64,000 nucleotides of DNA from Drosophila miranda (Eukaryota > Arthropoda > Insecta > Diptera > Drosophilidae), in assembly GCF_003369915.1 (NCBI RefSeq), contig NC_046676.1, forward strand, positions 19,140,001 to 19,204,000, given 5' to 3'. Below the pieces are notes generated by a model. The model ran no database searches. It saw only the letters and a program-made list of their open reading frames with translations, and had not been told where the DNA came from. Shown piece by piece: positions 37,586 through 50,299 of the stretch (the stretch's first letter is position 1; each line of letters begins with the position of its first letter). The position numbers and the translations under genes are program-made.

Positions 37586-37734
37586 TGGTAAGCTCCTGGA
37601 TTGATTGTACGAACCGAGGAGGGTATCTAATACCGACTTGGACTTTATTTTCAGCTCTTCTTTGGCTTACCCCTCCCCGCAAAGGCATAAAACCACCCCT
37701 GGTCCCTTGCTGACTGCCGCTTCAAAATAAATAG

Positions 37735-40178
37735 CACTCGAGATATTTCCAAAACATTTGCCAGCCAAGTCGCCGGCAATTTCCCCGAGCGCCTGCAGGC
37801 ATGCAACACGAATGATAACACACACCCACAAGAGGCAGGGTGGGATGTACATAGCTGCTGACTTGCACAAATATTTGCCGAAAAAGAAAGAAGAAAGATG
37901 TCGCTGGGACCGGACTGCAGATGTTGGGGGAGGGGGGGCTGCGTGGGTGAGTTTCTTACCCTCTCAAGCCATTTGGCATTCCCTTCCACTCTCCCTCCCA
38001 CTTTAAAGTTCGTTGACACTCGCCTCCTTTTCGGTTGGCACATTTTTCGTGTGCCGCTGTGGCGCCATTAAGTATGCAGCAGAATTGTGGCGACAATAAA
38101 GTTTATGCTCCCGGCGCCATAGCCAAAAAAAACCGAAAGAAACCCAGTATAAATAGATGGGATAGAAGGGGATAAATTGATGGCCATGCCAGGGACTGGA
38201 GTGCATTTTGCGTGGGCAGCTGCAGATAAAAGCCAGTAATGGCCATCATCATCAGAAATTGTACATGAATGTCCATGTACTCCCAGTCCATGTCCCAGTC
38301 CATGTACTCCACCCACCAGCGACACACATTTCACACGACGCACCGAAAACCCGTTCTGGAAGGAGTCCTTGCCTTAATGATGGGGCGGGGCTCCTGGGTC
38401 ATGTGCGTGCCTCGCATCCGTATCTAAAGGGCCACGATAAACTCTCGCCCTTCATTCGCTTTAATTGCGGCGATTCGTGGGTTTTCAACGCGACTCAAAT
38501 CGATTTCATCTGCAGATCCCTGCCCGACTCCCAGATCCCAATCGACTTTAAAGTAAACATTTGTTTTATCTGGGGGCGGCTTTTAATTAAGATTGCGTTC
38601 GCCGATAAATGGCAAGTGTTGCATGGGTTCCCACATCCCCGTAACCGTACCCGTACCCGTACCCGTCCGAGGAATTGCATTTCGATTGAGGGTGGGTTGG
38701 GCTTAATCGAACCGCATTTCAACATATCGATTTTTATGCCCCGTCTGCCATAAGATTTATCCCCTGAACCGTTTCATTGGACTCATTAATTGTGCCATTC
38801 CATTCCGGGCTGACAATATTCAGATTTCACCTGATTTTGGCCCTCCATTTCAATCCGTCTGCACGGCTATCAGCCACAGACAAAAGGCTCGCCGACAACA
38901 ATTGAGTCCTCAGTGTCCCCCCCAGTGGCTGCATGCGCAGTGATATCCCTGGCCACTGGTACACCTATTGTTTGTCACTGGCTAATTGAAATGGCCGGAT
39001 GATTGCGATTCAGGGGGCATGGCATGGGGCATGGGGCAGGGCACAGCCAGCCACAGTTAAACACTATTATTTAAATCAATGCCCGCGCCACTCTTGGACC
39101 TCTCATATGAGATGGCAATTTATGAGCCGTGCCTAATTGTCTGCTCCGGACTTCAAAGTGGAGTTAGCACCGAGTCGGCGGCCTGCCTTGGAATGCAATT
39201 ATCGCGCTCCAAGTTATGCTAAGATAAATGGGCACCCGCTCTCAGCCAGTGGAAATTGGCCACACTTTCCCCCCGTCGTCCCCCCGAAGAGGCCATAAAC
39301 TAAATATAAAAAAAAAAGCACAGCTAAAATATATGGAAGGAACTGACAATTGGCAATTTTTGGTTGATTTTGCAATTTATGGCAGCCAAGGGAGGTTGGG
39401 CTGGGGCGTCGGCATGACCAAAAGACCCATATACCGATCAAGGGGCATGGACCTGGACCCCCAAGGGAGCTGCAGAGCCATTCAGAACCGAGGTAGTTGA
39501 GAGCTAATGCTGCGATTAGGAGTGAACTACTACGAACTGTTTCCGAAGACCGATATACATAGTTAAATTACCAATCAGATGGGGACCTTCCCCTTCAGCA
39601 TTTGATGGCACTTTCCCTTTATGGCTGGGCCACTCTTTGGGTCAGTCAGATGCTAAAAATAAAGAGCGAAAACTGAAAAAAAGGCAAGCAGACACGACCA
39701 ACGACCACGAAACGCTGTCCAATTAAGCGCAACAAACAACTTTACGCCACATGCCACACCAGGCGTTTATCGATACGATACGATCTGAGATCCTCGACCA
39801 GACCCCGGGACCCACTCTACCATCCGGGCCATTGTAATGGCCAACGATTTGTCGCTGTCGGAGCCTCGCGGTCCATTGGCTATAATGACAATCGTTGATC
39901 GTGCGGCCGATAAGATTGCACATCCAGATAGCATGTCGGCCGGTACCCGAGGGCCAACGATGCGACAGCAGCCACATTTATGCTAATAAGTTGACATTTG
40001 ACCACCATGGCGAAATAATGAAACGATCAGGAGCCGTCAATATGACAGGTACTCGTGCCCCCAAGCAGTGCCCTGCTACCATGGGAGTCGCACAGATCCA
40101 AAGCCGGCAAAATACAGTACTTGTGCTCTCAACTCTTAAACTCTTTGCATTTAATTATATATTTAACGTTTGCTTACG
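37735..40178. other. Intergenic region after the second receptor
   Basis: No gene seen. It has a CCATGTAC/CCCAGTCCATGT repeat (38270-38310), a CCGTAC repeat (38645-38667) and a TATAAATA near 38148 with no clear start site. Confidence 0.5.
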
Positions 40179-40603
40179 AATCCTATTCCCATTCATACCG
40201 TTAACAGACCACAAGACAACCAGACCACCAAAATAACCAGAACTACTATGGATACTACTATCCATACTTATACACTTTCAGGCTCCCTTTTGTAGGGCGC
40301 CCACTGTTCGGGCGGTCTTGACACAGGAGCAGAGCCGCTGGCACCGACGGCTCCACTGGTCACTAATTTCCAGGAATTTCACGCGCTCTTTGCAGCAAAA
40401 TGCAAATTTTTACCTGCTCTTATTGTATCTTCACACGATCTCTGCCGACTGCTTGTTAACTACCATCATGGCCAGCGGCCATCAGCACTGGCCTGCCCTC
40501 TGTCCATGTTGTAAATGAATTTTAATTGTAGTTCTGGTTATTTTGGTGGTCTGGTTGTCTGGTTGTCTTGTGGTCTGTTAACGGTATGAATGGGAATAGG
40601 ATT
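40179..40603. repeat. Inverted repeat with perfect 68/76-nt arms
   Basis: The left arm 40179-40246 is the exact reverse complement of the right arm 40528-40603, apart from one 8-nt tandem duplication (GGTTGTCT) in the right arm. The loop of 281 nt (40247-40527) is unique. It sits 117 nt beyond the stop codon of the PIR1-like gene, so the minus-strand 3' UTR could fold into a long hairpin. No target-site duplication or known element ends were seen. Confidence 0.9.
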
Positions 40604-40719
40604 TTCTTGTGTTGATGGAAGGTGCCTGAAGATGGCTTAAACAATCAGTTGTCTCGGCTAAAGTAGGTGTGTCGATTGTCCATCTTTCGATCGTTATATG
40701 GTTGGTAAAGTGTGCAGTG

Positions 40720-43700
40720 TTAGTTTCGCGATTGATAATGGCTCTGGCGCCAGTTGTTGCTGTGATTGGAGCCATTCCAGTGCGGCTTGTTCCATTCAGG
40801 GTCGTCTCCATTGTCACTTCCATTTCTTGGCCTTCTCCATTCCGAATTGTTGTGGGGGAAATTTCCATGGTATGATCGAAGACCCCGCTGTTGCCATCTA
40901 TTGCCACGATCGTCTTGCTGAGGGCGGCTCCAGCCCGTGTCGCGATCTCTGATCCTATCCTGATATAGCTGACGGCCTCGCTGCGGCCACCCATTGCCGT
41001 TCGACCGATAGCCGACCTCTGGCTGATGGCGTTCCCTATCCTCCACAAGATACCTTCTTCTGCTATGATCGTGGTAGCCGTTGTTGCTGTTCCAATTGCT
41101 GCGCCAATTACTCTGACGAGAATCATCTTGGCTATTGTCATAGGGTCCTGTAAATCCAGTCAGTCAATGGATTATCCTATGTGCCGGCTACTTCTGCTAT
41201 TGCTCTACTCACTCTGGTACTGATACTGCTGCTGTCGTCCACCTGCACTGCCGTTCCAGTCTGGCCCCCTGTTGTAGTGATTCGCATAGCCTGTGTCATG
41301 GCTTGGCTCGTCCACATCCGATTTCAGGCTGCCCAGGCATAGCAAGGAGCTCAGGTAGTTTTCGCGCTCGATCTTGTGGCCTCGTGCCGCATCAACGGCT
41401 GCAATTGAGGGATTGGTAATTAATCTGTGTCTGAATTCGCTGACTGTTGATCCCACGCACTCGCGATGGCCTCCTGGGGCGACTTGTTCAGCATGGTTAT
41501 CATGAAGTAGCAGATCAAGTATCCAGTGCGATTCACGCCGTGTGTACAGTGGACTCCGATCAGCTTATCTGCGGAGGAGGAGGAGGAGGAGGAGAGAGAG
41601 AAAGCATTCGGATGTAGTGGTGCCATACCGCATTAGCCGCATGAGCTGCATGTTGTCGCAAATTGCTACAAATTTCAAAAGTGAACACGGCCACAGGAAT
41701 GTGCTCCGAGGTCTGAGCACTGAGCACTGCCCCTCCACACCCACGCAGTCAACAGAAACCGGCCTGCCAATTTGGCATAAAAGCAGAAGCGACCTGGGCT
41801 AAATCTAGAAAACAGCGCGCTCTGCCAATAATAACATTGGCAATAAATTTCACAAAAACATGTCAGCAGGAGGGTTCGACGCGGGGACGCGGGGACGCGG
41901 GGACACGGGGACACGAGGCAGACAACCCACCAGGTCGCGGTGGCTTGGCTTTGTGCACTATGCGGGTGCGGTGCCAGTCGGAGAGTACGTCATGTTTGGC
42001 TTGCATTTAAGCCAAACTTACAGACAAAATAAAGTTACGAGAACGGGAATGGGAATGGGAACAGGAACGAGACCAAGCAACAGACAGAGACAATTGCGCA
42101 CATCCACGTCGCACTGCCCATGGCACAGTGGGATGGGCGCCTGCTTACTCGCATATAAGACCATTGTGATGGACAAAAGAATAAACTCCACTAATATACT
42201 TGTCACATACCACTGTGATCAGACCTCTCCGACTGGGCCCTGTTCTTCTGGCCCGGCCGTTGACAAGTCGCGACCACCTTGAATTTGACTTATTTGCCTG
42301 ATTTGTTTCGTTGTAAAATCGTTGGCAGTCTTCGCGTATTTATTTATTGTTTGCTCAGCGGCGCCAGATCGGGTTTTAATTATCCCACAGCTGAATCTGA
42401 TGGAAGAAGAATGTCTGCGCGACCGAATCGGTTAGGTTAATGCATTCTGGTTAGCATTTCTGCATATTTGTGCCGAAGCTGTTCGCACATACATTAGCGC
42501 CAGATCAGGGGATATATGCACGCCCCTGCCGCAAGATCTACACTGCAGAATGGGCCCAAGGTAGAGGAACTGCGGATACGATACCCTAAGGTATGAAAAT
42601 ATTACATTCCCTCATCTTTAAGGGGCACAGACATTGTGCCTGGTTGTCTGTCCTGCCTGGTTGCTGGTAGTCACGCGTCTTGCCGTTTCTTTGGCTATGA
42701 AAATTTAAATGAAATGCGGTTTTGTGTGTGTGCGCGAATGCCTTTGTGTATAATTAGAAATGCCTTTTCCCTTTTGTGTGCGGAGGCATGACTGAGCTCC
42801 TCCATAAGTGATTTGTTTGCCCGGCTCCCGACTGCCGACTGCCGAGTCCCGACTCCGACTCCGACAGACTGCCTGGCTGGCTGACTGATTGAGTGTGCGC
42901 GCCCACATCGGTGTGCGCCAGTGCACTGCTAAAGGGTTAAATAGGTTTTCTCTCCTTCTGGCGGCCACTTGGCTCTGCTGTGTTTGCTCTGCGCTTGCTG
43001 GCTGATAGGAATCTATGGAGGCAGTGCAGCCTGGGCATGCAATGGGAATGGGAATGGCAATGGGATAGGTATAGGATACGTGGTAATTGCATGTGCGACG
43101 GCAAGTCGCTTTTGATATGATTTGTTCACATATTTTGCGACTCTAATTGTTTCCACAGATATGCATCGCATCTGCATTGTTGGCGGGAAAGCGTTCCCAC
43201 GACCGCCTCTCTCTGGGGCAGCACGTGGGCCGCAGGAGAGTCGCTGCTAAGCTGGGCTTTGCCATCCACTCACCATTGTCTTCATTCAACTCGAGGAAGT
43301 CCATAGCATATTGACAGAATCTGCAATGGCAAGAGGCTTCAGTCAGTAAATGATAAAAAAACATTCAATCAATTGTAATTACTTTTTGGCCAAATTCGTT
43401 GGCGGCGTTGCCTTTCCGGGTATCATCAGCTTTTGGTGCCTCACATCGTTCTCTGTGAACGACTGCGGCCGGTAGTAGCGGTCTGTGTTGGTCAGATCGA
43501 TGATCATGCCCAGATTGGGCACCGACTCCATCACCGATTCGGGCCCCAGTCGCAGCTTCTTGTCCACTTTTTCATTGAGATCCTGTATGGGCAAATACAA
43601 GGAGTATTCCACATATATCGAAAGTCATATTACATGCGAAAAATTGCTCAATTTATGCGCCTGCCCCGGGGCCAGGCAATTAATAAGCAGGAGGTCCCGC

Positions 43701-44211
43701 GATCTCTGTGGCGTTATTTAATTAAGCAAAAACAATTTAATTTAATATTCATGTGGGGTCCTCCACCTCCTGCCCCACTCTTTCCGCAGGATCGAGTGCA
43801 GAGCAGCAGTGCGGAGCAGCAGTGCGGAGCATCATGTTCCAGTTGCCACTTTTATGCATAATTACGATGCACAAATTTTTGTCTGTTGTTATTTATTTTT
43901 AGAGGCTCTGGCGCTCGCTTGGTGGTCCGCTGGTCCTGGTGCTGGTGGGCCCTTTTCAACATCCATCAATCGCTCCTCCTGGCAACCGGTTTGGCCCGAC
44001 AGAGCCCCAACGCGGTGAGGAGCGGGGTCAGGGGGAGCTAACTCACCTGATTCAGCGGCACCTTGAAGGCTATGAATCGCGTGCCTGGAACACGCTTTCC
44101 GATGGGACTGTAATCGAGCCATCTGCAAGCGCGAACACCGGGAAAACAAACGCTGATTAGTCGGAATATTGGATTCAATTATACCCACCGATCTGGTACG
44201 CCTCGTTTCAT
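40720..44211 (-). CDS. PIR1/DUSP11-like RNA 5'-triphosphatase (CG13197-type)
   Basis: Seven coding exons: complement(40720..41147, 41213..41398, 41461..41568, 43274..43320, 43383..43582, 44047..44122, 44189..44211), 355 aa. All introns are GT-AG and the frame is continuous. The family removes gamma and beta phosphates from RNA 5' ends and belongs to the cysteine phosphatases. The N-terminus (PDRWLDYSPIGKRVPGTRF, then FKVPL) matches human DUSP11 closely. GMIIDLTNTDRYY places the general-acid loop near D62. The active site HCTHGVNRTG has nucleophile C123 and R129, and is followed by an ARGHKIERENYL block. The last exon adds about 150 residues rich in Asn, Arg, Gln, Gly and Trp, likely RNA binding and much longer than needed for catalysis. 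The 1.7 kb intron between the fourth and fifth coding exons (41569-43273) holds no gene I can see. Divergent from walrus, with 537 bp between start codons. From memory this is D. melanogaster CG13197. Confidence 0.87.
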
Positions 44212-44748
44212 TTGATGACGTGTATAAACAGCAGATCAGCTTTAGCTAAAATTGAAAATTTTCAAAATTTTGTTTAAATAAATGTAAAGACACGAATGCT
44301 GAAATTACGGTGCTGCCAGACAGTTCGAAAACATATGCTCTAGAGATGCGCTATCGGCCACAAAAATATTTGCAAGTAACAGTTTTAAAAACTACTTTCT
44401 TAGACAATAAAATAGCTCTTCGTGAGGCGTGACTGGCGAAGGGTGACTACATTATTTATTGCTTTGACTCATTCTATCTCTAGAGAAATACTAAAGTGTA
44501 GTGGAATACGGGCATCACTGTAAATTGCTTAAGCGATTATTTTACCAGTCACTGTTAGAGGTCGCTTAGTTAACATACCGCCTGACTGTTAACTAAAATG
44601 TGCCAAAAAACGCCTAGCGCCTGAACAGCTGAGTGGAACCTTTGGACTTTCTGTGATTCCGTTTAATTAATTATATTTGAAGCAACTAATTAACGTCACA
44701 AACGTCTTCCTTGCAACCGCACAGATCGTCTTATTACCGAGATCAACC

Positions 44749-45872
44749 ATGTTTGCCAGCAACACGCGTAACCTAATGCGCAGCAGCTTTGTAAGACACT
44801 GACGCTGGCGCTGGCGCAGGCGCTGCTGGATGAAAATTATTAAATAACTTTTTATTTGCAGCTGCAGCGCTGCAAGAGCACTTTGGTGGTGGCTGAGCAC
44901 AACAACGAGGCTCTCAACGCAATCACCCTGAACACCATTTCGGCGGCCAAGAAGATCGGCGGTGACGTGACAGTTCTTGTGGCAGGCACCAAATGCGGAC
45001 CCGTATGTTGTTTTTGTTGCCTCTCTCGATGCTTTTGCATAATCACATCTAATCGCTTGTAGGCCTCCGAAGCTCTGGCCAAGGTGGAGGGCGTGACCAA
45101 GGTTCTGGTAGCTGAGAATGCCGCCTTCAAGGGATTCACACCCGAGTCCCTGACGCCCCTGGTCGTGGCCGCCCAGGCGCAGTTTAAATTCACCCACATC
45201 CTGGCTGGAGCCTCAGCTTTTGGCAAGAACGTGCTGCCCCGCGTGGCCGCCAAGCTGGATGTGTCGCCTATTTCGGAGGTGATCGACATCAAGTCCGAGG
45301 ACACCTTTGTGCGCACCATCTACGCCGGCAATGCGATCCTCACCCTCAAGTCGAAGGACCCCATCAAGGTGCTTACTGTGCGTAGCACCAACTTCCAGCC
45401 AGCGGCTACCAGCGGAGGCAGCGGCACTGTGGAGCAGGCCGCAGCCGGCGACTACGCCAGCAGCTTGTCTGAATTCGTCAGCCAGGAACTGACCAAATCC
45501 GACCGTCCCGAGCTGGCGGGCGCCAAGGTTATCATCTCCGGCGGACGCGGCCTCAAGTCCGGCGATAACTTCAAGTTGCTGTACGATCTGGCCGATAAGT
45601 TCGGCGCTGCTGTCGGCGCCTCCCGTGCCGCCGTCGACGCTGGATTCGTGCCCAACGATCTGCAGATTGGACAGACGGGCAAAATCGTGGCTCCGGACCT
45701 ATACATTGCCGTTGGCATTTCTGGTGCCATCCAGCATTTGGCCGGCATGAAGGACTCGAAGACCATTGTGGCCATCAACAAGGATCCCGAGGCACCCATC
45801 TTCCAGGTGGCCGACATCGGCATCGTTGCGGATCTCTTCAAGGCCGTGCCCGAGCTGACGGGCAAGTTGTAA
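44749..45872 (+). CDS. wal: Electron transfer flavoprotein alpha subunit (walrus)
   Basis: Mitochondrial matrix FAD protein that, with ETF-beta, passes electrons from acyl-CoA and amino-acid dehydrogenases to ETF-ubiquinone oxidoreductase. join(44749..44790, 44862..45002, 45063..45872), 330 aa, the length I expect for the family. The first exon supplies a basic, Arg/Ser-rich mitochondrial presequence ([14 protein letters not shown]). The N-terminal alpha/beta domain follows ([21 protein letters not shown]). The C-terminal FAD domain has the family signature: [55 protein letters not shown], and [18 protein letters not shown] near the end. Both introns are about 60-70 nt. AATAAA is at 46008. 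Convergent with Buffy. Confidence 0.96.
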
Positions 45873-46007
45873 CCGCGCCACGTGTTGTAGCATAAATACC
45901 CGATCAGATTCTATGATCAAGAATTGAGAAATGTTTGTTGCATTTATTGAATTTTAATGTTAGTCCGCAGAAGCTTCGTCACCCCCTTCCCTCTCGATTT
46001 GTATAAT

Positions 46008-46013
46008 AATAAA
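46008..46013 (+). terminator. Polyadenylation signal of walrus
   Basis: AATAAA about 136 nt after the walrus stop codon and before the convergent Buffy gene. Confidence 0.65.
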
Positions 46014-46317
46014 CGATTGTAAGTTCTATCTATCTGTCAAATTGTATCAAGTGGATTATAATCGAAACGTTTTTTATCAGTCCTGATGGATTGTGCAACA
46101 AGACAACAACCCAGCAGACATTCTGTGGATGGATATTTCCCAAGATTTTATATATATATATATTTATATGTGTCATTCTTAAGATAATGTCACGTCTGAT
46201 AATTCCCAGGCATTGAAGATCAGAAGATCGCACGGTTTGAAAGCTTTTATCGAAAGCTTCAAAGCTTGTCAGAGCTTTCTACACTTTCTGGGCGGCAAAT
46301 TCAAATTTCCTTCGCAT

Positions 46318-47388
46318 TCAGTTCGTAAATCGTTGATATATTTTCGGTATTATCGTGCTTACTATAAAACGTAAGAACATAAAAAGCAGAATTAGGCCAA
46401 AAACCACACCTATCACCAGCGTCGTCCACTCGAGCGGATTCAAGCTGTTGGTCGTGGGCAGAACATGGGTATTGATGCCGCTCTGAAAAGGCAAACCACA
46501 AGGAAATATAATCTTCAGTGAATGTGAATGCAGTGAGTGCAGCGAAGAGCCTACCCAGCCACCGTTCTCATTGATCCAGGGCACCAGCTCATCCTCAATC
46601 ACCTCCGAGACGCTCTCCATCAGCTTGGGCAGGTACTCGGGATGCCCCTGCCGCACACAGTCCACCGACAGGCCGCCGGCAATGGCAAACAGCGAGATCA
46701 CCTTGCTCCAGGTGATGTCCGCCCGGAAAAGATCGCGACCCACCGCCCCTAGGAGCAGGCTGACAGCATCGGGTGTGTGGAACTCGCCCCCAGGATTGCG
46801 ACAAATCTGACGAGCGACGCCGTTATAGGCACGTGGATGCATCCGTTCCAGTTCGTCGCCAAGCTGCAAAGCGAATGGGATCAGTAGAGCACAATCTACT
46901 TAGAGGATACGCACCACCTGAACCGCTGGAAAGACATCCCGCACAATGCCCATGGAGGTGGAGCCCAGGATACTCCGTATTCGCTGCAGGCCCAACTTCT
47001 TGTTGAACAAACCAGATCGTCTCAGGCGTCGCTTGATGTAGTGCCCGCACAGACAGCGGCCCTGGAAGAAGACACCAGATTTTAGATGTTAGAACTCGAG
47101 CACTCTGTGTGTCCCCACCTGCGTTATGATGTCCTGGGCGGGAATCTGTGCCGCCTTCCAGCCAATGGTGTAGGAGAGTTTCCTGGTGACAACGTCGCTG
47201 ACATTGCTGAGGCGCCGCCGGGTCGTCTCGCGTTGCCCCACCTCCAGCAGCGAGGCGGAGTGGAGCGTGGCCGGGAAGCTGAACTTGCGCCGATTCTGGG
47301 CCTGCAGCAGGCGTTCGCTCTGTGTGGTGGCCATGGGGAAGCCGTGACTGAAATTATCGTTATTCGTGGGATACGAGGTGCCGGGCAT
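46318..47388 (-). CDS. Buffy: Bcl-2 family protein Buffy
   Basis: Membrane-anchored Bcl-2 relative, described in flies as mainly anti-apoptotic, acting at mitochondria and ER. Four coding exons, complement(46318..46482, 46555..46863, 46918..47061, 47119..47388), 295 aa, all in phase 0. The BH3-like segment LGDELERMHP begins at about residue 139. BH1 is about 183-203 (ITWSKVISLFAIAGGL) and BH2 about 231-241 (LVPWINENGGW). The C-terminal membrane anchor is about residues 261-290 (VIGVVFGLILLFMFLRFIV). I take the ATG giving MPGTSYPTNN because its context gacacaATG is good and it fits the fly protein as I remember it. The frame stays open about 35 codons further up. Divergent from the ZP gene, convergent with walrus. 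Confidence 0.95.
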
Positions 47389-48404
47389 TGTGTCACAGAT
47401 AGTTAGATAGAGTGAGGAGAGATCGGTTCGATCGATCGAGATCCTGGAGGGAAACGGCTCATAAGTATGGCAAGAGTTGGCATCGTAAATCAAATTCGAT
47501 CGCCCAGCTAATTGACGTCACCGATACACAGGCCTGGTGCTTATTTGGCCTGCCTTAATGATCCCCCTCGATGTGTGGCTCGAAGTGTGTGTCTTGTAAA
47601 TTCAATTAATTGCATTCAATTTGGCCAATCTCTCATGGCTGCCCCTGGGAGATGCATGGAGATCGATCGTATCGCTACAGAGCCAGAGCTTCCTCAATAC
47701 CACAGAAACCGGATTCATAATTGCCACAGTAACTGGTGTCTCAGTAAACGAAATCGATACAATAATCATCTAAAGGGACAGCTTCACGGACATTTGTGTG
47801 TCCAAAAAAGAGAACAAACACTTCCCACACCACGTAAGACACAAGTGCTCAAGATTAAATCGAGTTCGGGGCTCGATTCGTGGCCTTTTGATTCGATTAT
47901 GACGCTCATTGATGGCTTCTTGCCTGGGCCAGAGCCAGACCATTTCGGGCACATATCGGACAGATTGTCGGCTCGTTAAGTTTGATTGGCTCCGCAATAT
48001 GGCCAAAATGTTGCTATGCGGCAACCTGTGTCGGCCATGTCGCTGCAGCTGTTTTGCCAGATGCATTTGTGTGTTGCTGCTTCTGCTGTTGTTGTCATTA
48101 GTTTGTACGCAAGCGAGATGTCAAATGGCAAATGATTTGTGCAACAAGTGACCAGAGGATGGGTATGGTCGTTGGCCATCGTCTGGGGAGTACTTGACAA
48201 TTAGCTTTACATAACCTGACCCAATACCCATTCCGGGGGCTCGTGACCAAGGAAAGTCGGCCCAAAACATCAAAGTCGTGTCAAACATTCGACCATTAAC
48301 AGTAGCCGCATGGAAAGTGGACAAAAATACCCAAAAGAACGATTTGGTTTCGATGGAATCCGGGTCAATCGCCAGTCACGCCCATCCCCCCAGCAAATGG
48401 AGCT

Positions 48405-48437
48405 TATAAAACCACTTTCGCCCTGGGCCCGATCAGT
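48405..48437 (+). promoter_or_regulatory. TATA/Inr core promoter of the ZP gene
   Basis: TATAAAA at 48405-48411 and an Initiator TCAGT at 48433-48437, with 30 bp between the TATA start and the Inr A at 48435. This predicts a very short 5' UTR of about 18 nt before the ATG at 48453. Confidence 0.7.
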
Positions 48438-48452
48438 CAGTGATCATCCAGA

Positions 48453-50295
48453 ATGTCAACCAGTGGGACGCACCCAATCATTATCCTCCTCGGGGCGCTA
48501 TTTATCGGCGGAAGCCGTGCGGATGTGGCCCACTTCTTTGCGTCAGCCCCAACGGATCTGGGCGGCTATCTGCATGGCCAGGTGCCCTTCCAGCTGGGTC
48601 TGAATCCCGCCGCCTTTTACGGACCGCCTGTGCCCAGTCCCGTCACTCCTGCACCCGCTCCCGTGGCCCCAGTGGCGACCACCGAGTTCAGTCTGCCGGA
48701 GATTATCGAGAATCGAAGTGTCAAGTTCCAGGGACAGGGACAGGGGCATGGTAGCTTCATACCCCTCAGCCAGCACTATCTGCCGCCTGCCATCGAGGAG
48801 CGCCCCAGCTATGAGAGTCCCAAGCCCAGGTAGGTGTTGCCTCCATTCACAGCGAAGTGAATCTATGATCAATATTCTCTTCCTGCAGCGAGGAAGGCTA
48901 TCCGGCCTACTACTATCCCCAACCGCCTGCCACGCCCAGTCCGCCGACAACCACTGCACAGCCCATCATCGTGCAGGATCCGGGCGAGGACATTGAGACC
49001 ATCCACTCCCCAGGCTACGATTACCATGCCCCAGCCCAAAGACCCTCCACGCCCGCGCCGTTGTATCTGCCGCCCAGTGAGAGCAGTGCGGATCAGCAGC
49101 TTCGACTGCGCCTCAAGGATATGCGCTGCCTGCAGGCGGGCTTCTTTCGGGCGGTCCTCAAGCTGGACAGCTTCCTGGGCGCCGCCCCCACGGTGGACCA
49201 CGACAGCGACGACGTCCAGGACAAGCGGTGCGAACTGAAGCTGGCGCGCAGCTTCCTGCTGCTGGACATTGCCGGTGCGGACTTTGAGCGCTGTGGCGTC
49301 CGCTCCTGTGGCCAGGATCTGTGCCTGCGTCTGCGATTCCCCACCATCAGGGGACTGCGAACCGGCGGGGACTCCATTCTAACGCTGCACTGCAAGTCCC
49401 AGGAGCGGGTGGCCGTCAAGACGCATGCCCTCAAAATGGGCGTGGCCAATGATGTGTGGGTAGATCCTTCGAAGGAATGATTTGGCGATCCTCCAACCTC
49501 TTGATCCTTCTCTTTTCAGGCAGGCGCGCAGCGTGGGAAACTATGCCCACGGAGGCAATCAGAACGCCTTCCGCACCCACGTGGAGCTGCTGCGGCGTGG
49601 CAGCAACGGCTACACCCGCCACCTGGAGAGCAACGGAGCCGTTCAGCTGGGCGAGGAGCTCCTGCTGCGGGCCCACGTCCTGGCAGGCGACGGTGCGTGA
49701 AGGTAGTAGAAACTTGAGGAGCCTCCGGTTAACTCTCAATCCCTTCACAGGCTGGAACTACACCAAGCTGAGTGACGTCCAGCTCCAGAGGATAGCCGCT
49801 GGCGGGGAAGTTCTCAACACCGTCCAGCTGGTCAGCTCCCGGGGATGCCTGAACCCCGCCATGCAGGCCATCTGCAGCCATTCCCCCGTCGCGGAGCCGC
49901 CTCTGGGCCAGCGTTTCCACTTCAAGGCCGTGATGTTCCCGGGTATGCGCAGTGGCGATGTCCTGGTTATTTCCATGCGCATCACCGGCTGTCTGGAGCG
50001 CGAGGACTGCCAGATCACGGCCCAGGACTGCCTGCCATCCGTGGGCCAGCGACGAAGACGGAATGCCGCCCTTGGCACAGCAGGAAATGGCACAGAGATT
50101 TCGGAACTGTCGCACTTGACCTTCCGTGTGGTTATGCCCGGCGCCGAGGAGGAAGTGCCGGCCGTGAAGGATTCGGCGGGGCACAACCTGGGCGTGGCTG
50201 AGGTGTCCAAGTCGCTGGCTCTATTTGGGAGTGTGGCATTTGTGGTGCTCCTGTTGGCCGTGGCCATTGTGGCATTGTACAAATTCGGCAGATAG
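48453..50295 (+). CDS. Zona pellucida domain transmembrane protein
   Basis: join(48453..48829, 48889..49459, 49524..49692, 49751..50295), 553 aa. The signal peptide is about residues 1-24 (IIILLGALFIGGSRA). A Pro/Tyr/Thr-rich linker runs to about residue 200. The ZP domain is about 204-465, starting at MRCLQAGFF and with spaced cysteines (LTLHCKSQERV, GCLNPAMQAIC, TGCLEREDCQI, QDCLPS). A furin-type RRRR site is at about 473-476, and a single transmembrane helix lies at the C-terminus (SVAFVVLLLAVAIVALY). This is the standard layout of insect ZP proteins, which are cleaved from the membrane and polymerise in apical extracellular matrix or cuticle. The third exon uses the second of two tandem acceptors (tttcaggcag): it keeps frame, giving VWARSVGNY, while the first does not. 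AATAAA is at 50569. I do not recognise which named ZP gene it is. Confidence 0.85.
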
Positions 50296-50299
50296 AGAT

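Noticed and set aside
40578..41141. 187-codon frame in the last PIR1-like exon
   Set aside because: Another phase of the same exon. Only the frame ending at 40720 joins correctly with the upstream exons.
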